The translations under genes and the position numbers were made by a program. DNA of 64,000 nt from Puffinus mauretanicus (Eukaryota; Chordata; Aves; Procellariiformes; Procellariidae). The stretch's first letter is position 1; every line of letters starts with the position of its first letter. The notes under the pieces are model-generated. The model was not told the origin of the DNA, made no database searches, and was given only the letters and a program-made list of their open reading frames with translations. Of the stretch, positions 22,337 to 35,760 are shown piece by piece. The stretch is from the NCBI GenBank assembly GCA_023333565.1, contig JAJKFH010003627.1:7235501-7299500 (forward strand). Direction: 5' to 3'.

Positions 22337-25300
22337 CAGAAACTAGAAAATGGGATGGGATTGCACTGCGCTGCTGTGACCTCTTTGTGCCCAGAGCTCT
22401 GCCTTAAATTGGAAGAAAAGTGCCAATTAATCTGACACTGGGGAAGGCGTAGGCAACAAAACCATTCCATGTGCGCTCATTCCCCCCATGACATGTAGTC
22501 CTCTCCACCTTGCTAATTGGAGAAAGCTTGCTAACAGCTCTCTGATGTGTGTTTAATTAAATACCTTTTGAATGCCTCCGAGCAGTGGGAAAAGACGGTG
22601 GAGTCATTCCAAGTCTGACACACTGAGGGACGGCTTCAAAATCGTAGCTCCTTGCTTCATTGCTCAAAAAATACAGAGGCTGTGGGAGCAGTGGAGGATC
22701 TCTAATAACAACGGAGCTAGAAGCTAAAGGCTGACAACATCTGGCTGTGGAAAGGAGGATCTTCCACATCCCAGCAGTTCTTATAATACTGCAGAGAAGA
22801 TGCTTGGTCATCCTGCTGCAAAGGAAGGGCTCTGAGGGAGGGGAGACACCTCTATGAGGTGATATATCCAAGTCAAGAATGCTGCTGGTTTGCCCCAAGA
22901 AGAAGGGCTGCAGGTCCATAAAGGGGGTGGAGTAGTGAAGGATGGAGGAGAAGAGAAGAGGAAGATGTGCTCTTGAAGAGGACAGCCAAAGAGAGGAGCA
23001 GCAAGCACCCAGGTGTGTTGGAGCACAGCTCTGTCCCAAGTCCACAAGAGACCCTTCAGAAGGTCACCTCTGTTCTGTGGATGTACACTGGTTTTGGTCC
23101 ATTGTCTGAAGAGAAGCATTCCTGCCTGGGAATCGGGGCTGCCATGTGCTGAGATCTTTTGTGCCCTAAATAGGAGGGCAAAGCATGATTGATTTTATGA
23201 AGGATGAGCTTTGGCAGGTGGAGATGAAGGGGGGGATGGACTATGGGTGCCAGGTAGACTGTGGACCGGGTAGATGCCCTTGCAGTGAGATCAGACCCTA
23301 AGCCAGACCCTAATGCCTCAGCCATGAGACAGCTTTTCCCATTTCTTTAAAACACCCATTTTCCCCCCTCCCCATCCCAGGAGGAGGCCGGGAGTGCTGC
23401 GTACAGGCTGAGCACTGCAGGGGAGAGCTCGCAAATAATCTGAGAGCAAGAGAAAAGATTTCAACGAGACTTTGAAAGAGTCTATTTAGCTTATCAGAAA
23501 GGAGGTCAAGAGGTGATTTGATTACAGTGCATAAGCACTGCCAGCAAAAGAAAACACCAGTTTCTAAAGAGCTTTTTAATCTATCAGAGAAAGCCAGAAC
23601 AAGAGGCAATGGCTGAGAGATGAAGCCAGACAAATGCAAGTAAAACATAGGGAGCATATCTTTAGCAGAGAGGGAGATAAACGGGAAGAGCAAACTCAAG
23701 GAGAACGGCACCCGTTCAATAATAGGCTTAAGCCAGAGAGGAGCTCGGTTGATTCCAAGGTGGCGTTTAGGAGTCTGCAGTACATGGTGTATGTATAAAG
23801 TAGTCTGGTGCTTCTTTGTCTCTTAATGGCAAGAAAATCCAACTTCCTTGCTCTTGTGGGGGCAGAAAAATGTTTGAGCACAGGCTTTGGATAAAATCTG
23901 GTTCAGTCACCAGGAAGAGCTCAGCTCAATGTTCCTGGTTTCTAAGTCAAAACCATATCTTGGGGGCCTGGGCTTCCAAAGGCTTGGTGGTCTGAGCCTG
24001 TTTGGTGTTCCTCCTGCCAACGGACCGGCCACATCATGGTGAGAAATCCCAGCCTAGTGAAAGGAAAAGCTTTGCCATGTGTAGGAATTAAGGCACTGCC
24101 AGTTAGGAGCATAAAACAAAAAAAGATATGCCAAGATATGTCCAAAAAAAGATATGTCCATCTCATCATGTGCATTTGTCTGGTAGGGGACTCTTGCAAG
24201 GGTTTTGGGGGAAAAACACAAGTCTGGAGTGATCCTTCCCTGGAATTTCTTCCTTGTTTCCAGCAATTTGTAGCTGATGGACTCCTAAAGTGGAGGCTGA
24301 CACACAGCTATTAACAGGCTCTGAAGGATGCTGCTCCCATTAAATTCTCAGGCTGCTTTTGGATCTATTACAGTTTTGCCTGGAGCAATAACATTCATAA
24401 TGTCATAACACAATGTGTGAAAAAGTACATCCTTTTGCTTGTTTCAAATCCTCTGATCCTCTCGCTGGTGCTCCTATTTTTTTTGCTGCGAGGAGCACAA
24501 TATACTTACTAATTGCCATTTCTTTGTACTATTGAAGATCATTCAGGCTTCTCTCCCACCCTCCTCGATATTTAGGGCAGGATATCCTGATGGAGGCAGT
24601 CCCCTCCTGAGGTCGAAATGGCATATCCACTCCATCGGTAGATGTGTCACAACCAGCCCACCAAGGTGTTGTTCCGCACCAGAGGCCGAAAAGAGACATA
24701 TGCTAGAGCCATCCTCCAGAGTTGGATTACGAAGGGTGAGGAAAGTATATATAAACAGTATGCCAGAAAATATGGCTTATCTTGGGTTGGCCAGGAAAAT
24801 TCTTATTTTTTATTTTTAATTTGCCCTATTTCTAACCCCAGCATCTCCGGGCATTTCTGGGAGAATGGACACTAAGCTCAAGCAGAAGAACTTCCCAGCA
24901 CAAATTTCTATGTTTCTCATCTGAATCCCTCCGGTTTGATGATAAGAGAGGGTTTCTAAGCCTGGATCCTCCAGGGAGTCTGGGCAGCTACCTCTTTGTT
25001 ATTGCCATGTTTTCTCCTTTTTCTCTGTACAGCTGTGTTCAATAAAGGAAAACTTCTAACAAATAAACCAAGCAAGCCCTTTTTGGCCCAGGGGCTATTT
25101 GCTGGTGAAACCAGTATTTAAATATTTACCACTTGAATGTGAAGGAATTTCCTGGGTTGTGCTGTCTGGGAAATGAGGCAGCTTATTCAGCATTGAATTA
25201 AAGTCCTGGCTAAGTCTTGGAAATAATTTCCTATATCAGTAATGGGTCTTTACTACCGAGTAGGTAAATTCTACCACGACTGAACCTGTGTTCATTCTCC

Positions 25301-26346
25301 TCCACTCCATGGGCTGTCGTAACGAGGGTCTACAGGTGGGAGAAGTGTCAAAAGTGGGTCACCCTGCCAAATGTTTGCCAAAGCCTGCTGAAGGCAGCTA
25401 TCTTGACTCAAATAAAAAAAAAAAAACAACACCAAAGAACACGGTGATTCAGTCCACATTCTTTTTTTTTTTTCAAATGGTTCTAAAAATAAAAAATCCA
25501 GTTTCATACCTCAGCATTTTTTATTTAAATGTTTAATCTTTTTAATTCAATTAATTTATTTCATGAAATATAAGTTCAAATAAAGGTTAACTAGCTAAAA
25601 AGAAAATAAAGCATTGATCAGAGTATCTAAAGGAAACATACTACTTGACCCATGCTGAGATATAAGTAGTTTGGGAGTGCAACGAAAGTCAATGTTGAGC
25701 TTTCCAATCCAGCCCATGCTTGGAAAGATTTTTCAACTCTTGAAAGCTATGTTATGTTGGTTGTGACAGCTGTTTCCCGTATTTGTTTGGGTGGAAGCTG
25801 GAGTGGATAATCCTGCCTATTCGAGTCATTAGGGATGTATGGGAATGTTCTTTACTGTTTGTTACAAAACAGCATGTGCAGAGTTTCCATCTGAAAATTA
25901 GACCACCAATTCCCAGCTGGACAAACTAGGGGATAGTCTTGACGTGGAAGAGTTTGCAGTGTAAATACAGAGACCAAAGATTGTTAGTCCTGTTTTACCG
26001 AGTGCATAATAAAGCCCAGACCCTTAAAAACTGGAAATTAATGATTTCAGTAAGGGCTAGGGAGTCTGCACAGAACTTAACTTCAATTTTCTGAATCTAT
26101 TTTTGCCTTCAAGTAGATCATTCTTCCTCCAAGAGGGAAAAAACCTGCCCAAAACATGACTTGACATCATGGAGCTTTTCCTCAAGTACCAACTTAGGGG
26201 CGAGGGAAACACGCTGTTAGATATGGCTCCTCCACAGTTATGTTTAATCGCTCTTATTCCTTGGAAGCCACCTGAGGATGTAAACATGCGACAGCAGCCA
26301 TCTGGAGATGATCCTGGTCCGGCTGGACTGTCCCCATTCCCACTCA

Positions 26347-26452
26347 CGCACGGAGCTGTGCCGCCCATCCCAAGTGCGCGGCGGGGACGGCACGGGGTCC
26401 TGAGCACGGGTCGGGGTCGTACCCGTTGGGATGCACATCGCGCTGTTTGCTC
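26347..26452. promoter_or_regulatory. Isolated CpG cluster
   Basis: About 14 CpG dinucleotides fall in roughly 105 bases, in surroundings that are CpG-poor. No gene start is recognised next to it. It could be an orphan CpG island, an unannotated promoter or a recently arrived GC-rich segment. Confidence 0.35.
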
Positions 26453-27179
26453 AGCACCGTCAGCGCTGCTTTTCTGGAAAGCAGGAGTGACGAAGCCTCG
26501 CTTCGTATGGATTCATGTCATCCTGTCCCCAGGCACTCATGTCATGGTGACCATCTCTGCTGGCAGTGACAGGATGATTAAATAGATGATATACAGCATT
26601 AAAGCCCCCAAGATACAGGCCTGTCCTGCTCTGGGTAAAGGAACAATCAATCTTGAGTTTCCTCCCTTTCCTCACCCCAAAGGGTGAATTTCAAGGGTTC
26701 AAAAAACACGTGCCTGGCTTCAAAAGGTAATAATCCGCTTTGCTTCAATGTTTTTTTTCCTCTGAGTCTTTTGGGGCCATCTGACCTCATTTCCCAGTTT
26801 GGGGCTTCATCCCCCATCACTGTGGAGCTGTAAAAACCAAAGTAGAAAGGCAAGGTGGGATTCTCAGCTCGCCCCATGACTCCCCGAGGCTTTACCTGAA
26901 GCAGCAGTTTTCATGAGACTCGTGCTACAGCTCTCAGGGAAGACAGTGCCGGCAGCCACAACATGACAGCAGACAAACGCCGTTCATCAAGCCATGTGGT
27001 TTGCTTTCAGCCGCTTTTAATCTTTCGCAGGCTCTCTCGGGGAACAGCTTGGATCCTCCTGTGAATTGGAGAGTTCAGTCTCCCTCGGCAGACCCCAGAC
27101 TTGGGCAGTTAACAGCGACAGGCTTTTCAGCAAGCTCAAAATAAAGGGCTGGGTTGGTTTTTTTTTTTAAATGGATGCT

Positions 27180-27441
27180 ATTAGTGCTCTGGGAAGAGCC
27201 TGGACTCATACTCATTAAGTCTGCAGTCTCCAAAGTATTTATAGAGAGGAAAAGAACATAACTGGCTGAAATTCTTATTGTTGTAGCAAATGATCAATGC
27301 ACTTATTCGCAGAGCTGTAGTGTCTGTGATTAATTCATAGCCAGAAATAATAGCGGAGTACCTGCTGCGTTGCTATTGCCTTATCTCTGCCTCACTGGTT
27401 GATTCTCTGGTACAAGCGAAACCAACCCTTAATTACTTGGT
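27180..27441. promoter_or_regulatory. Candidate conserved noncoding element
   Basis: This AT-rich, non-repetitive patch contains TCATTAAG, AAATGATCAATGCA, GATTAATTCAT, AATAATAGC and CTTAATTACTT. Such words are typical of deeply conserved vertebrate enhancers with homeodomain or POU sites. No coding frame persists across it. Function is inferred only from motif content. Confidence 0.25.
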
Positions 27442-28130
27442 TAAAAACCTGTCGGCTGCCGGGGAGCAAATGGAATGATACAGCCACCTCTGCCGCCACA
27501 CTTTACAGCTCCCAGAGATAATTGAATGGAAGAAAACATGCTTCAAAGTCCCCCAAGAGCCAGCACTGACAGTAAATACCTGGATGTGCCCCAAGGAACG
27601 GTCAGGGACGGGGGAATGGCCGGCCGGAGGGATGACCTGCTCGGGGAGCAAACTTCACACACTGGTGTAGAGCTGGGTTATTTCTGTCCTGCTTCCAGGA
27701 GGACCTTTACCATCCCATTTAGATACCCTTCACCTGTTTTACAGTCATCTGTGCTGTTCTCCATTTTTTAGAGAGAAGCTGATGCCTTGAGACAGTCCTG
27801 CCGCGTCTGGCCTGAAGCAGGAGTACCCGAGTCTTCAGGCATTTGTCCCTGTAACCCTGCCTGGTGCTGCTGTGCAACCCACTCCCCCTCCAGACCAGAG
27901 AGCAGGCAATGTTGCCTACAGCCCAGGCGGCAAAGCTCAAAGAAGGCCGGCCAGCACTCATCACCTCTCTGGGACTGGCTAGGGAGGCTACAAGCATCCC
28001 ATGGCTTCAGCCAAGCAGATTCAGTGACAGCTCTGTCCTCTGAAGTTTGGTACTACACAGGAGCATGGTAGAATTCTGAGCCTCTCTCTAGTGGGATGTA
28101 TCCACCAGCGGGACACTGGGGCAAATATTC

Positions 28131-28332
28131 ATCGAATCATAGAATCATTTAGGTTGGAAAAGACCTTTAAGATCATCAACCATTAACCTAACACTGCCAA
28201 GTCCACCACTAAACCAATGTCCCTAAGCACCACATCTACACATCTTTTAAATACCTCCAGGGATGGTGACTCCACCACTTCCCTGGGCACCCTGTTCCAA
28301 TGCTTGATAACCCTTTCAGTGAAGCATGTTCC
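28131..28332 (-). mobile_element. CR1 LINE 3' fragment, relatively young
   Basis: The plus strand shows the classic avian CR1 end, aatcatagaatcatttagg then ttggaaaagaccttt, followed by the ccaccactaaaccaatgtccc and ccagggatggtgactccacc blocks. It breaks off after tttcagtgaag. Low divergence from the common CR1 pattern suggests a younger copy than its neighbours. Confidence 0.95.
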
Positions 28333-28689
28333 ATCAGAAGATATAAATTCAGTGTACAAAGCCCAAAACTTGTAGTCTATGTGCTGCCAGTCAAATTGCC
28401 TTTCTCAAAAGCTAAGGTAACTGGACTCGGGTACTGCTGATGGACTACCCCACATGGATTCACTGTGTAGCTGCAAAGCCTGGCAAGATCTTGCTTCATG
28501 GGAAATCCTAACACTTCTTGGCTTTAGTCCAACTTGGACCAAAACCAAATCTGACAGGATACAAAATTTCCCTTTAATTCAGAAGCTTATTTTCAGCGAG
28601 CTCTCTGTTCTGCGGCAAATTGTGGACACCTTGACCATTAACGCCAGGACTGTATCCCTTAGTCTTGCCCAGACATGACTTGTTCATCG
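28333..28689. other. Spacer between two CR1 fragments
   Basis: About 357 bp of unique sequence. Nothing recognised. Confidence 0.5.
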
Positions 28690-28908
28690 GGTCACAGAAT
28701 AATTTAGGCTGGAAGGAACCTTTCTGGAAGTCTCTGATCCAACACCCCTTAAAGCAGAGCCAACTTAGATCAGGTTGCCCAGGGCTTCGTCCAGTCAGGT
28801 CTTGAATATCTCTAAGGACTGAGACTGCCCCACCTCTCTGGGCCCCTGTGTCAATGTCTAACCATCCTGAGGATGAATTTCTTTCCTAACGTCTAATTGG
28901 AATTTCAC
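28690..28908 (-). mobile_element. CR1 LINE 3' fragment, older subfamily
   Basis: The plus strand reads gtcacagaataatttaggc then tggaaggaacctttctgg, followed by ttgcccagggcttcgtccag and tgaatatctctaaggactg. This is a CR1 3' end of a more diverged subfamily than the copy 360 bp to its left, in the same orientation. Confidence 0.88.
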
Positions 28909-31900
28909 GGGTCACAACTTGCGTCCATTGCTCTCTTTCTTTCACCTGGCGTCTCCAAGAAGAGTCTGGCTCCATCTTCTCAGGACCCTCCCACCCCAAT
29001 CAATGGCCCTGTCCTCAAAATTCGTTTTCATCCTCCTTCCCTTGCTGCCTACACCAACAGCAGAACAGTCATCTCATATGGAGATGTGCCTGCACAGTGG
29101 TTCTCCAGGTGGATTAGGGCATCTTCTTAGAGCCCAGGCTTTCAGGGCTGTGTAATTATGGAGAAGACATTCAGATGCCCTTGACAGGGCAAGCAGCCGG
29201 GCTTGTTCATGCTGCAGTAGGACACTGCTGCGGGATGGATGTGATTGCTTCTGAGCCACTCTCTTTAAGGACACAGGCAAATAAAAATGCAGGAGAAAAT
29301 CAGCCGTGTTACATGGTGATGCTTTTAATTGCCTTGGCTAAATGGGAAATTAAACGCTGGAAACTTCAAGTCCTGTTTGATGTTTAGCATCCGTGCATCG
29401 AAAGGACGGGTGCTCCGGGCACGGCTTTGGTACGCCCAGGAAGCGTGAAATCAGTCCCAAATTGCTCAGCGTGTAAGGTAATTGGCCTCCGTTGCCTGAA
29501 ACGCTGGCTGGGGAAGCAGACACCATCTCCCAACTCAGAGACACCACAGGGGCTGTTTACGTGGCACCCGTGTGCCTGGCATTGAGGCCTCCCTGTCCGA
29601 CTGGTGCAGAGACCATCTACCACCTCTCCGGAGGAGCTCGGTGCTGGCAAGGTTGGGGAAATAAGTCCCTGGGACAGAGCAAGAGAGAGATTCCCTGTCA
29701 TCAGCCCTGTGCCATGCACTTTCCGTTTTCTTCTTGTTATGCTCAATCAAGGCACATTTGATTTCAGATTAGGAGGGTGTCAGAGAGAGATTTAGTTCCT
29801 CAGTGAAAAGAGAAAAGATCACGGGTTGAATGTGGCACACGTTAAAGCGCGTTTCTGCTGACAGAGTGCTTGCAAAGGCTGCCGTGCTTGGACTTCTTCT
29901 CCCACCAAGCTGGAATTTTTGTTCTCTGAAATAGGATCCGTGATAATATCTCACCTGCCAGTTTTGTTTGCCTGGTGGCCATTTCTACCCTCTCCAGCTC
30001 TGCAATGACAATCTTCTGCCCATCTCCAATTCTAACACTATGGACTCTGCACATCTGTTGAGAACAGTGGTCACAGGGTCAGCCAAGGTGCGACCACTAG
30101 GCAGCAAAGACTCTCCAAGGCCAAACTGTCCTGTCCCCCATGTTCTTTGTACGGACACATCACACACCGGTGGCCATCCTTGCTGCCTTTCCCAGTTCTG
30201 CCATGCCTTTGGAGGTGAAGGACTTTGCGGGTGGGGATGAAACACAATCTTCAAGATTCATATTCATAGATTTAGACAGTGGCTTATAGACGTTCCCTGC
30301 TCTCTTCTTTTGTCCTTTCTTAATAGCTTCTTGCAGCAATAGGAGAGGTCACAAGAGTGCTTTGCAAATGTGTGCAACTCCCCAGGACCACGGAGCAGGG
30401 CTCAGATCCAGTTCCAAGCTCATGGGCTAAGCTTCAGCAGAAATCCCCTCCTCACATTTCAGGACTACCTCCCCACAGCTCCTGTAATCTCCAGAAGCCC
30501 AGAAGCCCCCCAGGGAAGGTGCAGCAGCTCCCATCCTTCCACACTTCTCAAAGCTGTTTCATTAGCCATATTCCTGAGTGCGATCTACAGGAAATCTTGG
30601 CAGGCTCATGGGATGTCAGTGTTTGGGAATCAGCACAATGGTCCCTTTCCACACACCTCACCCCTACGGTTTGATGCTGTTGGCCTCTCTTTAATTTTCA
30701 ATCTCAAAATATTTGCTTAGAGATTAAGACCAGAGGATCAGAAGACAACCTGCAAGACCCATACACTGCTGTGAGTCTTTTCACAGGAGAAAGGTGCCAG
30801 TTGCCTTGAGATGAGTTGTTCTCCTCCCACTGAAGGAAAGAGAAAAAGTGATATTTGCAAGCTTGGATTTTTTTTTTTTTTTCCCCACTCTGGGTACAAA
30901 AGGCCATTCTCTGGTGTAAAAGTCTGGAGCTACATTAAAACCTACTTATAGCTGTTGAAAAAATTCAGGTCATCAGATTTTTTTTCTTAATGGTTGATCA
31001 CGATTGCATTGGTCATTAGGAGAACAGGGGAAGGATCTTTGTATCAGCACACTGAAGAAAGCAAGAGGGGAAAGCATCCTGAGAGGTCACCTAACCACCC
31101 TTCTCTGGTGTGCTCTCCTGGCATGTCTTCAGTGCATAAATCCACTTCTCTGGGGCACTAGAATTCATTTTTCTGTGCTCACCGCTCCCTTTGGCTGTCT
31201 CCTTACATCCCTGCTCCTTGGGATTCATTCTCTAAGTAGCCTTCCCCAAGGGGGAAGCACCTTGTCACTGGGCTGAGTGGAGGAATGAGCAGAAGGAGAG
31301 GAAGCCTTCATCCACCTCCTGCTCCAGCTGTCTCTGGGCAGTCCCCCCTGCCAGCCCCAGCCTGGGGGGACCTTCGTTTTCTCATGCCCCCAGCTGGAAA
31401 GAGAGTTGGAGTCAGGGTGATTTGCCTTCCTGTTTACCAAGTCCTGCCAGGGCCACATTGTCATCACATTATAAAAACTAGAGACTTCCAACGGGCATCT
31501 ACGACATCTCCTGCCCTTTAGCAGGCCCCTGCTCCACCCCGTGCATGCCTGATGGCAGCACGTCTAATACCCCATCTCCAAAACTTTTAGAGAAGGCATG
31601 TCCACCTCTGCCCCCAGGAGTTAGGAGGCACCGCGCTGGTGGGAAAATGCAGGTTAACAGACAGCGTGGACTTGGCAGATAAAACCCTGCTGCCAGGGGA
31701 AGGGGCCAGCTTCCCTGGGCAGGGATGCCCAGCACCTCCGGACACCGCACGCTCCATGTGCAAATTGCTTTTGCTGGCCGGCAGGTAAGACCCGAGGGAG
31801 GCAGCAGGGCTTGCCCAGCCCTTCTCCTCCACCACAGATTGCCCCAGCTGATTTCAGCAGTGATAAAGATCACCTCGTTATGTCCAACAAAGGCGATGCA

Positions 31901-34900
31901 ATTACAGAGTGTCTCTGATCGGAGTGGCGATAATCACCGAGGTCAGCTCACCTCCTCCACTCGCTCACTTGTTTATTTTGGAGGTTTCTTAATATACCAA
32001 GAGCCAGTTAAACTAGTGCTAATCCACCCCCCACTAGCATCTTGGCCAGGAAAGAGGAGCTGTCACCACCACCACATCCTTCCAGACAGATACTATAGAG
32101 ATCAACAGCTTTAGATACTCCAGGGAAAACTCCCAACAGCCTCTCCCGGCATCAGTGTCTCCTGCCTGCTTCTCCCTGCAGTCCTGGTCCTCGTCGGTCA
32201 CCCTCCACAGAGCGAAATGAGGTGGTCTGCATGTCCCATACAAATACCTTCCCAGGGCCATAGAGTCCAGCAGAGAAAGGGGCTACAAGGATCACATTTG
32301 AAGTCAGAGAAATGTAAATGTGACCAGAATATTGGGTTTTTTCCCGTAGTATGGATCGACCACTGGAGCAATCTGCCCTGGAGAGCAGTGGGGTCTCCAG
32401 TTTTTGGTGGCTTCAGATCACAGGCAGATGCTTTTATTTTTTCTGTGAGGGACGTTTTAGCTGGATTCAAATAACCGGACTCAGTACCAAGCGGGAGAGA
32501 TGAAACCTCCTGCTCAGACAATCTCTCCAGCCTCATAGGCTTGTCACCTGCTTTCACCAGGAGGCCAGCATCCGAGCAAGACGGGACCTGCTCAGAGCCA
32601 ACAGGACTTAGCAGGCCATTCTGCTGTAGCTGTTCTTCCCATGGTCCCTGGCGTGTCACCAGTGTGGACAAGTGAGGGTGTCAGAGTGAAGTCTACCTCG
32701 TTACTGGCCCATGCTGGGAGGTCCCCAGCTGGGGCATGTTCCAGGGACTGCTGAGAAATCCTCCACTGGTTTCCAGGTGGGTATGTCAGGTTTGGGCATC
32801 TCCGGCTCATCACTGCTCCAGCTTGTCCAGAGCAATTCCTCAACCTAGCTGACCCATATGAAGCCCTCCCCATCTTTCAGCCTCTCTCACATGCCAGGAC
32901 AGGGATGAGGGCTTCATCCTTCTCCTCCTCATGTCCCCAACCCCTACCACTGCTAAAGACCAGCCTTGGATGGGAGAGCGATGAACCACAGAGAGGGGTG
33001 GCTTCATAACCAGCTGCTCCTGGCTAAGGCACCTGTATGGCATCATCAGTAAGAGATCATCACAGCCACTGAAAGGCTCTGACACTTGGCACGGACCCCT
33101 CTGGGTTCTCATCAGGACCTTGACATCTGCAGGGTTAAGATTATTGCTGAGAAATTCTGCTGAGCTGGGTGCTTTTCTGAGCATGAAGGCAGGGAGAAGG
33201 GAAAGGCCCTGCAGGATACACCCTGGGATTTAGTTCACGTCCAAGGACTGTGTCGTCATCTTCTGTGGTGCCTCTGGTTTCTTTTTCGAGGCCTCTGGGC
33301 TCATTTGGCTGGATCATTTCATTTGTACCAGGGAGAATGAGTCACGTTGCCATCACATCAAAGATCAGAGCTGGGAAGGGGAAGTCTTAATCAAGCTGTG
33401 AATTAACCCCTGGGAGAAATAGCTATGGAGACTACAGCAGAGCTCCCTGATGTAGGGACGAGTGGGGAGGGATGGAAGAGACTTATTTTCAGAGCTAGCT
33501 GGAGAAAGCTCTGCTCCCCCTTCCCATGGCTGGACCCACCTCCTTTCCCCTGCGTGGGAGGTGAGCCCTGTCCCCTCCCCTCAGCCGAGTGCCAGAGCCC
33601 CCCAGGGACTGGCAGGTCCTGCGAGGGCTCTGGTGACACGGATGCTTGGTGCTTTCCTCCCCACCCCCTCTGCCCTCGCCTCCCAGCCTGAATCCTTTCA
33701 AGAGCAGGTGGGTGGATCTTCCCAAAGCCCCCAGGATTTTCCAGCTCATCTGGCACACAGCTGGCAGGGGGCACGTCCATCACATATTTCCAAAAGCCCA
33801 TGGAGTTTTTCTTCTCCTTGCTTTCTTCCTCCTCTTCCTTTTATTTTTTGTGGTCTCAGCTGAACGCAGGATATTTCAAAGAGATGTCTGCGAACACCGA
33901 AGCTTTGAAGCCGGCTAATGGAGCAACCTCAGGTGACATGGACAAGGAGCGGGGCCCAGCTGGCTGTCTTCCCAGGAGAACTGAATCAAAGCCAGAAGAA
34001 ATGACAGCACAAGCTGATCCGACTCACTCTGGTTGGGGGTTTCTCCCTCCCTTTGTTACTGGGCCCAGCCCGATGGCCCTTCCTGGTTTTAAATTAGCAA
34101 AACCTTTGCTAAGCTTCAGATTAAGTTCCTGGGTTACTAGCAGAAATGGCCTGTAGCAAAGCCCTGGATTTTATCTTTAATTATCATCAGGAATATTACA
34201 TTTTTGCAGAAACTTTGCTGAGAAAAAGCCAGCATTTGTGATCCCTGCTGTGGAGCTGAGCATCTGCTCAAGGGAAGGCTGGTAATCAGGAAGGGACGGG
34301 TCAACAGAAGATGATCTTGTAAGTCTTCTTCTACAGACTGAATCTCTAATATGTTTACTTAGCCAGATGCAAATCCCTTTCGCAAACTCATGGCGCTGCT
34401 GAGTACAAGTACACTCAGAAAATTAACAAAGCTGGAGCATCAATTCCTCATCTATCGCCAGTACGAGACTCCTGGTGACTACGTGGGAGGAAGGAAAATG
34501 TTCTCCCTCCAGTGTCCAGGGAGACAAAGCTGACTTTCCAGCAGCATTCTCCAATTCTTAACCAAGAGATCCTGTCCATCACCTCGCTGCTTCACTCTCT
34601 CTCCTGGAACTCCTTCCCCGAACTTCCCCGAACTGCTCCTTCCCTGAGTCCGCAGGGTTTGAGTCTTGCCCTTGTCCATACCCAGCAGCAGAGTCTGCCC
34701 ATGGTCAGTGAACTTGGCAGGAGGCAAGGAGAAGGACACCTTCAGAAAGCCAGTAATGGCATCAAGTGCAGAACCATCTCCAGGTGTGGTCAGGAGTCAG
34801 TTAGAAAGTGAGGACAATGTCTGTGTTTGGCTGTTCGTATATGTTTGATCTATGATGGAGGAGCAGGAGGAACTGGAGGCCAAGCCAAGTCTTATTACAT

Positions 34901-35399
34901 GATTGTGGAGCCACCAGAAATTCCCCATATGGCATCCTGTACTGGGCTGGAAATGGTGCACTGGCTGGAAGACGAGGCATGGGCAGGAAAGGACAGGAAG
35001 GCAGAACAGCATGGGCTGAGCTGCTCACAGCATGGACAGCCATGGGTTGGGGCAGGTCAGTGTATTTGGAGCTTACCTTTTCACAGTTCATTTTTCTCTC
35101 TGCTCTTGACAAGACATGTGCAGGTACATGTGTGGTGTCTCTTAGGTTCAAGGTCACCTTATATTCAGCCCAGCACAATAAAACCTTAAAGAAATGGGGT
35201 ATAACAAAAGGACTAGGTGGCTTTGAGCCTCTCAAGGAGTGATGGGTCTTGAAATAGATCACAGCTACCTGGAGGTTAGAAAGCCCTACATCTATTGCTT
35301 TCACGGGTCGCTTCCTAAGACGCCCTGCTCCTTTAGCACAGAGGTCTGGGGATCCCCTCTGAGCTGACGGTGACAGCTCAGGAGGAATGAGACTGGCTT

Positions 35400-35760
35400 A
35401 AGCAGAGCCTGTTTAATGCCATTCCTACCCCAGCCAGCCAGGTCAATTAAAAAATAAAGACAAAGGCGCTCGGTCCGGGTCTGCTGTCCCTATCAAATTC
35501 ATTATCTCCCCCCGCCAACAGAAAGAGGGCAAGCGTTCACGTAAGACACAGCTAATAATATCTAAGTACAGGACATTGCTGCTAAATTATAGGGAGGGCT
35601 TGGGAAGGGAAATTAGTGTCATTTGCAAGCTCAATAATAGGGGCTGTGCAGCATGAATGCCGATGCGGGAGCGGGCTGGAGGACGGCGTGTGGCTTATGC
35701 AACCGTCCCCGTCCTCCTCCGGCGGGCAGAGCCGGGCTGGCAGGATGCATGCTGCGGGGC
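35400..35760. promoter_or_regulatory. Candidate conserved noncoding element with adjoining CpG cluster
   Basis: The left part (35400-35640) has words such as GGTCAATTAAAAAATAAAG, ACAAAGG (TCF/SOX-like), GCTAATAATATC and GCTCAATAATAG. The right part (35655-35750) has about ten CpG in 95 bases. An AT-rich, motif-dense block next to a small CpG cluster resembles a developmental enhancer or alternative promoter. This is inference from composition and motifs. Confidence 0.3.

Larger units (their letters stand above)
19163..28130. other. Noncoding stretch, no gene recognised
   Basis: I see no confident exon. The stretch holds a tandem TGATGTCAC motif at 21335-21353, a perfect (AG)8 tract at 22321-22336, a short repeat of an aagatatgtcc unit at 24122-24160, a dense CpG cluster at 26347-26452 and a conserved-looking AT-rich patch at 27180-27441. 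Composition is otherwise ordinary. Confidence 0.5.

Noticed and set aside
31499..33920. Several open frames above 100 codons on both strands
   Set aside because: They overlap antisense to one another, lack exon borders and have Pro/Ser-rich composition typical of chance frames in GC-rich sequence.
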